The notes below the pieces were generated by a model. The model saw only the letters and a list, made by a program, of their open reading frames with translations, ran no database searches and was not told where the DNA came from. Shown piece after piece: positions 41,940 to 49,670 of a stretch of DNA of 64,000 nt. Numbering within the stretch: position 1 is the stretch's first letter; every line of letters starts with the position of its first letter. The stretch comes from SIG77 sp045589595 (GTDB taxonomy: Bacteria > Verrucomicrobiota > Lentisphaeria > Victivallales > UBA1829), in contig JAZNPK010000028.1 of assembly GCA_045589595.1 (NCBI GenBank), forward strand, positions 1 to 64,000. Reading direction: 5' to 3'. A program made the translations under genes and the position numbers.

Positions 41940-43103
41940 TTATTCCTGTTCAGATTCCGTCTTCTGTTTTCTGTATTCCGCGCGGAATTTCAGCCGGATC
42001 CGTTTCTGCACATACACTGCACAGAGATAAACGGTAACGGCGGAAAGAGCGGCGAATGCAGGAGCCAGTGCGAGACTTCCCAGCAGCCATTCCCAGATAC
42101 GCAGCAGAAGTCCGCGTCCGAGAGTGTTCCAGTTGAAATCGGTAAGCCATTCTCCGTGCCGCAGAAAATATCCCAGTTCAATACAGAGAAACGGGGTCAG
42201 CGGCGAAAGCGTGAACGGATGCTGGATCATAAACGCCAGAAAACGGTTCTGCCGGAAAACCGTAGCCAGATAAAGAACTACCGGGGTATGAAATCCGAAT
42301 AAGGGCAGAACCGCACAATATGTGCCGGTAAACGCCGCCGCCGCCAGAGAGGTGGGCGAGGCATTTTCGTTGACGAGATAAGTGAAAAACTGTTTCGGGC
42401 GGAAAATGGAAAATTTCAGCTGGGGCAGGGGACTCAGATTCTGTTTCCGGTAGGGCAGAAGACATAATCCCAGCAGCTTGATGTGAGTGCGCAGATGGCG
42501 TTTTTTCTGTACTTCCGGCAGCTGGGTGTTGTAGCGGATCCGCAGAGAACGTATTTCCAGATTCGCCCACGCCGCCCGTACCAGCAGTTCCGTTTCGTAA
42601 TCAAACTGTTCCAGATCGCTGATTTTGAGTTTGTTGATGTATTTGACGGGGTAGGCGCGGAATGTGCTTGCCGCATCTCCCACGCGCAGCCCCGTTTCCA
42701 GCCGGAACATCACATTTGCAAATTTCCGGGTGGGCAGTTCGCCTTCTTTGCCGTTATCGTCTTCCCCCACGGCAAAGTTGCGGCTGCCGACTGCCAGCGT
42801 ATAATCATTTTTCTGCAGACAGGTGGTGAACGCTTCGATGTCTTCGGGATAATAATGACCCGTGGGATCAAGCAGGATCATATAATCGATGCCGCGTTTT
42901 TCCAGAAGGTCCAGCGCCGTCCGGAACATGGCGCGTCTGCCTGCCGTCTGATGAATGATCTCCACACCATCCGGCACGGAAACACCTTCCGTTGTGCCGT
43001 CTGTGACCAACACTTTGATTTTCTGCTGTGCCGCACGGAAAATAATATTCTGTACCGTATCCGAATTTTCCGTGACCGGTATGACGCAGCAGAATGTGTA
43101 CAT
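41940..43103 (-). CDS. Family 2 glycosyltransferase fused to DUF2062
   Basis: A 387-residue protein. Residues 1-~215 are a GT2-type domain (CVIPVTENSDTVQNII; 'YMILLDPTGHYYPEDIEAFT' with D-x-x-G-H replacing the usual D-x-D-G; 'TFRAYPV'). Residues ~235-370 are a DUF2062 membrane module (PTSLAAAAFTGTYCAVLPLF, 'IQHPFTLSPLTPFLCIELGY'). The start at 43103 follows AAGGGTAA. It is probably an inner-membrane glycosyl transfer protein in envelope polysaccharide assembly. It may be co-transcribed with rodA upstream. Confidence 0.75.
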   Translation of the reverse strand: MYTFCCVIPVTENSDTVQNIIFRAAQQKIKVLVTDGTTEGVSVPDGVEIIHQTAGRRAMFRTALDLLEKRGIDYMILLDPTGHYYPEDIEAFTTCLQKNDYTLAVGSRNFAVGEDDNGKEGELPTRKFANVMFRLETGLRVGDAASTFRAYPVKYINKLKISDLEQFDYETELLVRAAWANLEIRSLRIRYNTQLPEVQKKRHLRTHIKLLGLCLLPYRKQNLSPLPQLKFSIFRPKQFFTYLVNENASPTSLAAAAFTGTYCAVLPLFGFHTPVVLYLATVFRQNRFLAFMIQHPFTLSPLTPFLCIELGYFLRHGEWLTDFNWNTLGRGLLLRIWEWLLGSLALAPAFAALSAVTVYLCAVYVQKRIRLKFRAEYRKQKTESEQE

Positions 43104-43215
43104 ATTTACCCTTACCCAGTGTGTTTGATCGTATCCTGAAGGCACATCTTTATTTCATAATATATATGGGTGCAAAGATATGTCAAGGGCAGAGTCGCAG
43201 AAAAAAACAGGAAAG

Positions 43216-44412
43216 TCAGAATGCAAGAAATGAATCTGTTTTCCGGTGGGCATAAACCGATTGTGCGATCCCCAGATAGGTCAGCATCACCACCAGGAAC
43301 GATCCGCCTGAACTCAAAAGCGGCAACGGTACACCGGTGATCGGAACAAGACGGATGCACATCCCGATATTGACGGCGATATGGGTGATCAGCAATGTTG
43401 CGATCCCGACACACAGGTAACACCCGAATGGATCAGGCGCGATCATGGCAGTCCGCAAAATCGAAAACAATAGAACACCATACAGGATCAACAGCGTCAA
43501 CGCCCCGAGAAAACCGGTTTCTTCCGCAATGACAGGGAAAATAAAGTCGGAGTTTGCCACAGTCCGGGGCAGATAGCCGAGAGAACAATGGGTCCCCTGC
43601 ATGAAACCTTTGCCGGAGAGCCCGCCGCGTCCCACTGCCAGATTCGCCTGGATCGCATTCCAGTTCCGTGTGAGCGGATCGCGTTCCGGATTCAGAAAGG
43701 TGTGGATGCGCTCCCGCTGATACGGTTCAAATACATAGAAATACACGACCGGAGCGAGGATCGCCGCCATCAGAAGCAGCGCAAGGATCCAGCGCAGTTT
43801 CAGATGCGCCGCAAAAGCAATGGCGCCGGTGACCGGCAGAAGAACAAGCGCAGTTCCCAGATCCGGCTCTTCATGGATCAGCCAGAAGGGAATACCTGTA
43901 ATGATGGCAACAAGTACGCCCCACTTCAATTTGTTGATGTCTGCATTTTTCCGGGAAAGCAGCGCAGACACGGTTACGATCACAGCCAGTTTACCGAACT
44001 CGGACGGCTGAATACTGAGTCCGCCAAGCGTCAGCCAGCGACGCGCACCGAACAGCAGCGTACCGTATTTCAGCACCGCCACAAGCAGGATACAGGAAAC
44101 TGGATAAATGATCAGCGTACCCGGTATCAGCCAGCGGTAATCAATAAACAGGAACGTGGTCCAGATCACCAGTCCAAAGCCCATATACATCAGTTGTTTT
44201 TTCCAGATCAGCGTTGCATGGATCCCGCCGACCTGTTGACCGGTCCCGTACACAAACAGTGCGCCGATGGCGAGCAGGGCAAACATGGGGATGATCTGAA
44301 AAAGATCAAAGCGCCGGAAAAAAGAACCCGGCACAGGTTCTTCTGCGAGCCCTGCGCCGGAATCTGTACGCATGGCAGATGCCCCCTGTGAAAAAAGGTT
44401 TTTCATCTCCAT
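43216..44412 (-). CDS. rodA: Rod shape-determining protein RodA (SEDS peptidoglycan glycosyltransferase)
   Basis: A 398-residue polytopic protein. SEDS signatures: 'TLGGLSIQPSEFGKLAVIV', 'LIHEEPDLGTALVLLP', 'RNWNAIQANLAVGRGGLSGKG' in two parts, 'DFIFPVIAEETGFLGAL' and 'ITGVPLPLLSSGGSFLV'. These match RodA rather than FtsW. It polymerises lipid II at the inner membrane during elongation. It starts 23 bp after purA on the same strand. Confidence 0.92.
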   Translation of the reverse strand: MEMKNLFSQGASAMRTDSGAGLAEEPVPGSFFRRFDLFQIIPMFALLAIGALFVYGTGQQVGGIHATLIWKKQLMYMGFGLVIWTTFLFIDYRWLIPGTLIIYPVSCILLVAVLKYGTLLFGARRWLTLGGLSIQPSEFGKLAVIVTVSALLSRKNADINKLKWGVLVAIITGIPFWLIHEEPDLGTALVLLPVTGAIAFAAHLKLRWILALLLMAAILAPVVYFYVFEPYQRERIHTFLNPERDPLTRNWNAIQANLAVGRGGLSGKGFMQGTHCSLGYLPRTVANSDFIFPVIAEETGFLGALTLLILYGVLLFSILRTAMIAPDPFGCYLCVGIATLLITHIAVNIGMCIRLVPITGVPLPLLSSGGSFLVVMLTYLGIAQSVYAHRKTDSFLAF

Positions 44413-44435
44413 GCCCCGTTTCAGTTCATGTCAGT

Positions 44436-45710
44436 TCAGACCGTGCGGAATGTCTGGTCGCGGTCCGGTCCCACGGATACAATACCGATTTTTGCATCCA
44501 GCAGAGTGGCGACCCGTTCCAGATATTTCTGTGCGTTCAACGGGAGATCCGCCCAGCATTTTGCACCGGTGGTATCACTCTTCCAGCCCGGCAGCGTTTC
44601 GTAAACCGCTTCCACATTGTCCAGCAGTGTGGTGTCGGCGGGGAAGTTTTCTTCATCTTTGCCGTTGATCCGGTACGCGGTACAGATCTTGATCTCATCC
44701 AGTTCGTCCAGAACGTCCAGTTTTGTGACGGCGAGCAGATCCACGCCGTTCACCATGCAGCTGTAACGGGCGCCGACGATGTCCAGCCAGCCACAGCGGC
44801 GTGGACGACCCGTCGTTGCGCCGAATTCACCGCCTTTGTTCTGGAGAAAACTGCCGGTTTCGTTCTGCTGTTCCGTGGGGAACGGTCCTTCACCGACGCG
44901 GGTGGTATAGGCTTTCAGAACACCCCAGACCGTGTTGATGGCTCTCGGGGGCAGGGCGGAACCGGTACAGGCACCGCCGCTGGTGGTGTTGCTGCTGGTG
45001 ACAAAGGGATAGGTTCCGTGGTCGATATCGAGGAACGCACCCTGAGCACCTTCCAGCAATACGCTCTTACCGGCTTTGTATGCCTTGTTGATGGATACCG
45101 TTGTATCGGTCACATAAGGCGTCAGATAATCAATTGCTTCAGACATTTCCGCCCAGGCTTTGTCCACATCCAGCACTTCCGCGCCGTGTGCGGGATAAAG
45201 TTTATTGTATTCCGCCGCTTCTGCGCGGAACTGGGCTTCAAAACGCGCTTTGTTCAGGATCTCAACACCGCGGATGCCGACACGGTTCGCTTTGGATGCG
45301 TAAGCCGGTCCGATACCGCGTTTGGTCGTGCCGATCTTTTTGCCCGGAGCCGCTTTGCCTTCGTTGTAGGCATCCAGCAGTTTGTGCCACGGCATGATCA
45401 GATGACAGCGGTTGCTGAGCTGAACATTGTCAACACTGATCCCCTGATCCACAAGACCTTTCATTTCGCTCATCAGACCGATGGGATCGACCACCACACC
45501 GTTGGCGATCACGCACGCCGTACCTTCACGGAGGATCCCGGACGGCACAAGGTGCAGCACCAGTTTGCGGTCTTCCGCTTCCACCGTATGTCCGGCATTG
45601 TTCCCGCCCTGAAAACGTACCACCATTTCCGCGTCACGCGTCAGAACGTCAATGATCTTACCTTTACCTTCATCGCCCCACTGGACGCCAACAAGCACAC
45701 TGACTGCCAT
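44436..45710 (-). CDS. purA: Adenylosuccinate synthase
   Basis: A 424-residue enzyme converting IMP and aspartate to adenylosuccinate with GTP. The P-loop-like GVQWGDEGKGKIIDVLT, 'FQGGNNAGHTV', 'GTTKRGIGPAYASKANRVG', 'LLEGAQGAFLDIDHGTYPFV' and 'GEFGATTGRPRRCGWLD' are all diagnostic. Length matches PurA. GGAATG precedes the ATG. First gene of a likely purA-rodA unit. Confidence 0.97.
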   Translation of the reverse strand: MAVSVLVGVQWGDEGKGKIIDVLTRDAEMVVRFQGGNNAGHTVEAEDRKLVLHLVPSGILREGTACVIANGVVVDPIGLMSEMKGLVDQGISVDNVQLSNRCHLIMPWHKLLDAYNEGKAAPGKKIGTTKRGIGPAYASKANRVGIRGVEILNKARFEAQFRAEAAEYNKLYPAHGAEVLDVDKAWAEMSEAIDYLTPYVTDTTVSINKAYKAGKSVLLEGAQGAFLDIDHGTYPFVTSSNTTSGGACTGSALPPRAINTVWGVLKAYTTRVGEGPFPTEQQNETGSFLQNKGGEFGATTGRPRRCGWLDIVGARYSCMVNGVDLLAVTKLDVLDELDEIKICTAYRINGKDEENFPADTTLLDNVEAVYETLPGWKSDTTGAKCWADLPLNAQKYLERVATLLDAKIGIVSVGPDRDQTFRTV

Positions 45711-45900
45711 AATGCATTCCTATCAAAGCCCGCAATGGTTGATCTGCCGTACGCAGTGCGGATCTGCGTATGGTTTCTTCATTTTAAAACAATCACAATT
45801 ACTGTACCATACTTTCCCCGTTTGTCAAATTGTTTTGCAGGAAAAACATCACCTTTTTTAACGTCTGTGCCGAAAAAAGATTTTTCACACGCGTTTTGAT

Positions 45901-45946
45901 TTGCATTATGGCGCGTACCGTGTTATATTTCATAAAGGTGTACACC
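45901..45946 (+). promoter_or_regulatory. Promoter with adjacent 10-bp palindrome upstream of the DtxR-type regulator
   Basis: TTGCAT (45901-45906), 17-bp spacer, TATATT (45924-45929). Immediately downstream lies the perfect palindrome GGTGTACACC (45937-45946), placed to block transcription. It is a possible operator for the regulator's own gene. Confidence 0.55.
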
Positions 45947-45976
45947 GAAAACAGATATGGATGAAATGAGGTTCAG

Positions 45977-46636
45977 ATGCAGGAACAGGAATTGACAGCA
46001 AGTTTGGAAGATTATCTGGAGGCAATCGCGGAATTGATCGCCGTCAGCGGTCACGCTCATGCCAAGGAAATCGCTGAAAAAATGCAGGTGAAAATGCCGT
46101 CAGTCACCGGTGCTCTGCGGCAACTGGCAAAAAAGAACTTTATCATTTACAGTACCCATTTTCCCGTACAGCTCACATCCGAAGGAAAAATCGCCGCCGA
46201 TCGCGTCATGTTCCGGCACAGTACCCTGAAACAGTTTTTCTCCGCTGTTCTCGGTCTGACCCCCGATGCCGCCGAAGAAACCGCCTGCCGCATCGAACAT
46301 GTGGTGGATGAAGATATCGTACGCCGTTTCTCCGTTTTTACCGAAGCGATCCGGGATCGGACCGATGCTCGCGCCCTTCAGGTCTATCTCTCCGAAACAC
46401 TGGATCAGCCCGATATCACTGCCCTGACCACGCTGCCCCCCGGAACCACCGCCACCTTCGACAGCATCGGAAGAAATGTGGAAGATCAGAAAAAACTGCC
46501 GTTCAAAAAAGGCGATAGCGTGGAACTGCTTTCCTTTTCCCTTGATCATTCCGCCTGCCGCGTCCGCCATAACGGAAAAAATATCAATGTCCCATGCGCC
46601 ATCGCGGAAAATCTCTACGTGAAGAAAAAAGATTGA
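45977..46636 (+). CDS. DtxR/MntR family metal-dependent transcriptional regulator
   Basis: A 219-residue protein. The N-terminal winged helix (LTASLEDYLEAIAELI; 'AKEIAEKMQVKMPSVTGALR') is followed by the DtxR dimerisation/metal domain ('RHSTLKQFFSAVLGLTPDAAE', 'CRIEHVVDEDIVRRF') and a C-terminal FeoA-like SH3 domain ('LPPGTTATFDSIGR', 'KKGDSVELLSFSLDHSA'). The E-x-x-C/H metal pattern 'ETACRIEHVV' is present. It is likely an iron or manganese responsive repressor. It has its own promoter and ends next to a cloverleaf terminator element. Confidence 0.85.
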   Translation: MQEQELTASLEDYLEAIAELIAVSGHAHAKEIAEKMQVKMPSVTGALRQLAKKNFIIYSTHFPVQLTSEGKIAADRVMFRHSTLKQFFSAVLGLTPDAAEETACRIEHVVDEDIVRRFSVFTEAIRDRTDARALQVYLSETLDQPDITALTTLPPGTTATFDSIGRNVEDQKKLPFKKGDSVELLSFSLDHSACRVRHNGKNINVPCAIAENLYVKKKD

Positions 46637-46664
46637 CGGACCGCAAACCACCGGACTGAAATCT

Positions 46665-46798
46665 CCGCCCGCCGCAGGGCGCGGCTCCGCGCGGCAAACG
46701 CCGCGCACAATAAAAATGGCACAGCAGATTTCTGCCGTGCCATTTTTGTTGTCCGGCATCCGGGTGGATGCCGGGGAGCCGCGCCCTGCGGCGGGCGG
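46665..46798. repeat. Cloverleaf (four-way junction) terminator element, copy 1
   Basis: A perfect 24-bp outer stem (46665-46688 with 46775-46798) encloses three abutting hairpins. These are GCGCGGC with loop AAAC (46689-46706), a terminator hairpin with A/T flanks (about 46712-46746, TGGCAC arm), and CCGGCATCC with GGATGCCGG (46753-46774). It lies between convergent genes (DtxR-type + and PFL -) and should terminate transcription from both sides. Confidence 0.85.
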
Positions 46799-46806
46799 TC
46801 AGCCAT

Positions 46807-48165
46807 TTAATTTTTGAGACTGTGGATCGGTGCCGGGATATGTCCGCCTCTGTTGAGGAACACTGCCGGAGACTGGTTCCTGACGGGCATAACGGGTGCT
46901 TCACCCAGCAGACCGCCGAAGGAAACGGTATCGCCCACGCTGCATCCGTATGCGGGGATGAGGCGGACGGCAGTTGTTTTTGTATTGGCGACGCCGATAG
47001 AGATTTCGTCAGCGATGATCCCGGAGATGACATCTGCGCCGGTATCGCCGGGGATTGCGATCATATCCAGTCCCACGGAGCAGACGGCGGTCATTGCTTC
47101 CAGTTTTTCGATACAGAGTGCGCCGCTTCTTGCGGCATCGATCATCCCGGCATCCTCGGAGACGGGGATGAAGGCGCCGGAGAGACCGCCCACGCGTGAA
47201 GACGCCATGACGCCGCCCTTTTTGACGGCATCGTTCAGCATTGCGAGGGCGGCAGTCGTGCCGGGTCCGCCGCACTGTTCCAGTCCCATGGATTCCAGAA
47301 TATGCGCCACGGAGTCGCCCACTGCCGGTGTGGGTGCGAGGGAGAGGTCAACGATCCCGAACGGGGAACCCAGCCGTTTGGACGCTTCGCCCGCGATCAG
47401 TTGTCCCACCCGTGTGATCTTAAATGCGGTCTTTTTGATGATCTCCGCCAGTTCTGCCAGATCGCAGCTTCCGGCGCGGCGGATGGCGGATGCCACCACA
47501 CCCGGACCGGATACACCCACATTGATCACGGTTTCCGGTTCGCCGATGCCGTGGAATGCACCCGCCATGAAGGGATTGTCTTCGGGTGCGTTTGCGAACA
47601 CCACCAGTTTCGCGCATCCGATGGAGCCGCGGTCGCGGGTGAGGTATGCAGTTTCTTTTATGATGCTGCCCATTTCCCGGATGGCGTCCATATTGATCCC
47701 CGCCTTTGTGGATGCGACATTGACGCTGGAGCAGACGCGTTCTGTTGTGGTCAGGGCATCGGGGATGGAGTCGATCAATGTCCGGCTGCCGTTGCTGAAG
47801 CCTTTCTGGACGAGCGCGCTGTAACCGCCGATAAAGTTGATCCCCAGTTCACGGGCCGCCCGGTCGAGAGTCTTTGCCAGCAGCAGAACGCCGTCTTTGT
47901 TCAAGCCTCCGGCGATCATGCCGATAGGGGTGACGCTGACCCGTTTGTTTACGATGGGGATCCCGTACATTTTTTCCAGTTCGCAACCGGTACGGACGAG
48001 ATCCTTTGCGGAATGCATGATCTTGTCATAGACCTGATCCGCGAGCAGACCGGGTGAATTGCCGCGGCAGTCCCAGAGGGAGATCCCCATTGTGATTGTG
48101 CGGATGTCCAGGCACTCCTCACGGATCATATTCAGTGTTTCAAGTATATTTTCCTGTTCAAGCAT
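46807..48165 (-). CDS. PFL family protein (DUF711/UPF0210)
   Basis: A 452-residue protein of the exact family length. It contains 'NILETLNMIREECLDIRTIT', 'GGYSALVQKGFSNGSRTLID', 'SVNVASTKAGINMDAIREMG', 'ANAPEDNPFMAGAFHG' and 'GGLSGAFIPVSEDAGMIDAA'. UPF0210 proteins are widespread in anaerobes and related in fold to glycyl radical enzymes, but have no established activity. It follows the ACT protein gene by 14 bp, the standard pairing, which suggests amino acid or ligand regulation. Confidence 0.9.
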   Translation of the reverse strand: MLEQENILETLNMIREECLDIRTITMGISLWDCRGNSPGLLADQVYDKIMHSAKDLVRTGCELEKMYGIPIVNKRVSVTPIGMIAGGLNKDGVLLLAKTLDRAARELGINFIGGYSALVQKGFSNGSRTLIDSIPDALTTTERVCSSVNVASTKAGINMDAIREMGSIIKETAYLTRDRGSIGCAKLVVFANAPEDNPFMAGAFHGIGEPETVINVGVSGPGVVASAIRRAGSCDLAELAEIIKKTAFKITRVGQLIAGEASKRLGSPFGIVDLSLAPTPAVGDSVAHILESMGLEQCGGPGTTAALAMLNDAVKKGGVMASSRVGGLSGAFIPVSEDAGMIDAARSGALCIEKLEAMTAVCSVGLDMIAIPGDTGADVISGIIADEISIGVANTKTTAVRLIPAYGCSVGDTVSFGGLLGEAPVMPVRNQSPAVFLNRGGHIPAPIHSLKN

Positions 48166-48179
48166 GATGTCACCTGCTG

Positions 48180-48449
48180 TCAGATCTTGTGCATTGTGTT
48201 GAAAATATCTTCGTGCATCGCCTGGATCTCCAGACCGTTTTCCCTGCCCAGTGCGCTCATGCGGTCGATAAATTCCGTAAAGGGAACCGTGATGGCATCG
48301 ATATCCGTGATCATGATCATGGTAAAGTATCCTTTGAGGACCGTTTGGGAAATATCAAGGATGTTGACACCGCACGCAGCACATTCCGCGCTGACTTTTG
48401 CGATGATGCCCACAGAGTCTTTGCCGACAACAGAAATAACAGCTTTCAT
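48180..48449 (-). CDS. ACT domain protein (UPF0237)
   Basis: An 89-residue single ACT domain. MKAVISVVGKDSVGIIAKVS, 'CGVNILDISQTVLKGYFTMI' and 'SALGRENGLEIQAMHEDIFN' match UPF0237 regulators, which bind small ligands as dimers. It is transcribed with the PFL gene. GGAGAT precedes the ATG. Confidence 0.9.
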   Translation of the reverse strand: MKAVISVVGKDSVGIIAKVSAECAACGVNILDISQTVLKGYFTMIMITDIDAITVPFTEFIDRMSALGRENGLEIQAMHEDIFNTMHKI

Positions 48450-48541
48450 TTCACATCTCCTTCGTCTGTTATGGTTGTGGGGTTAATTTAGCAGGAAATA
48501 CAAAAAATACAAATGATTGTCTGTTTTTTTACGCTGCGGAC

Positions 48542-48569
48542 TTTCAAAAAAGAAAAAGTATGCTATATT
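48542..48569 (+). promoter_or_regulatory. Promoter of hisG
   Basis: TTTCAA (48542-48547), 16-bp spacer, TATATT (48564-48569), 55 bp before the start codon. Confidence 0.5.
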
Positions 48570-48624
48570 ATACGCGTCAGGAAGAGAAAACAGAAATCAA
48601 AACAACACATTGGAGAAAAATACA

Positions 48625-49500
48625 ATGGCAAACAAACTTATGCTCGGTCTTCCGAAAGGCAGTCTGGAAGCTTCCACAACTGCCATGTTTGCAAAGGCCG
48701 GTTACAAAATTGAAATCAATTCCCGTTCCTATTTTCCCAGCATCGATGATCCGGAGATCGAATGTATGCTCATCCGCGCACAGGAAATGTCCAAGTACAT
48801 CGAAGAAGGAATCCTCGATTGCGGGCTGACCGGATTTGACTGGATCCAGGAAAACGGATCCGATGTGGTGGAAGTGGCAGAACTGGTTTACGGCAAAGTC
48901 GGCCGCAATCCCCTGCGCTGGGTGCTGGCAGTTCCCGAAGATTCCGATATCAAGTCCGTGAAAGACCTGGAAGGCAAACGGATCTCCACGGAAGCTGTCG
49001 GTATGACAAAACGCTATCTGGAAGAGAACGGCGTCAATGCCAAAGTCGAATTCTCCTGGGGCGCAACGGAAGTGAAACCGCCCCGCTTCGCAGACGCGAT
49101 CGTCGAAATCACCGAAACCGGTTCCAGCCTCCGCGCAAACCGTTTGAAAATCATCGACACTCTCTGCATCAGCACCACACGCTTCATCGTCAATAAAGAA
49201 GCAATGAACGATCCGTTCAAGAAACATAAGATCGAAAATATCGCCATGATGCTGAAGGCTGTCCTCATCGCCGAAGGTAAAGTCGGTCTGAAATTGAACG
49301 TCCACAAGGACGATCTGGAAAAAGTGATCGCAAATCTGCCCAGCCTCGAACATCCGACCGTTTCCCCGCTGGCAGATGCTTCATGGTTCGCGCTGGAAAC
49401 TATCGTTGACGAACATATCGTCCGCGACCTGATCCCCGAACTCAAAGCCATGAACGCAAAAGGTATCGTGGAATATCCCCTCAACAAGATCGTTGACTGA
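48625..49500 (+). CDS. hisG: ATP phosphoribosyltransferase (long form)
   Basis: A 291-residue enzyme for the first step of histidine synthesis (ATP + PRPP). It has LMLGLPKGSLEASTTAMF at the N-terminus, 'GILDCGLTGFDWIQENG', the PRPP loop 'ADAIVEITETGSSLRANRLK' and a C-terminal PII-like regulatory domain ('VHKDDLEKVIANLPSLEHPT'), as in the long hexameric form. The start at 48625 follows TGGAGAAAAA. No other his gene is adjacent. Confidence 0.95.
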   Translation: MANKLMLGLPKGSLEASTTAMFAKAGYKIEINSRSYFPSIDDPEIECMLIRAQEMSKYIEEGILDCGLTGFDWIQENGSDVVEVAELVYGKVGRNPLRWVLAVPEDSDIKSVKDLEGKRISTEAVGMTKRYLEENGVNAKVEFSWGATEVKPPRFADAIVEITETGSSLRANRLKIIDTLCISTTRFIVNKEAMNDPFKKHKIENIAMMLKAVLIAEGKVGLKLNVHKDDLEKVIANLPSLEHPTVSPLADASWFALETIVDEHIVRDLIPELKAMNAKGIVEYPLNKIVD

Positions 49501-49535
49501 GTTCCGGTTCCGCTGCCGGACGGGCATCACCCCGG

Positions 49536-49654
49536 GCGGCGCGGCTCCCCGGCATCCACCCGGATGCCGGACAACAAAAAAACAGCACTGCAGTTTCTGC
49601 GGTGCTGTTTTTTTGTTGTGTGCGGTCCGGCGGGACCGCACGGAGCCGCGCCGC
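49536..49654. repeat. Cloverleaf (four-way junction) terminator element, copy 2
   Basis: A 13-bp outer stem (49536-49548 with 49642-49654) encloses three abutting hairpins. These are CCGGCATCC with GGATGCCGG (49549-49570), a terminator hairpin with A7/T7 flanks (49571-49619, CAGCAC arm), and GTGCGGTCC with GGACCGCAC (49620-49641). It has the same order of parts as copy 1 read on the opposite strand. Again it separates convergent genes (hisG + and the DinG-like gene -). Confidence 0.85.
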
Positions 49655-49670
49655 GGACCTTGTTCTGTTT

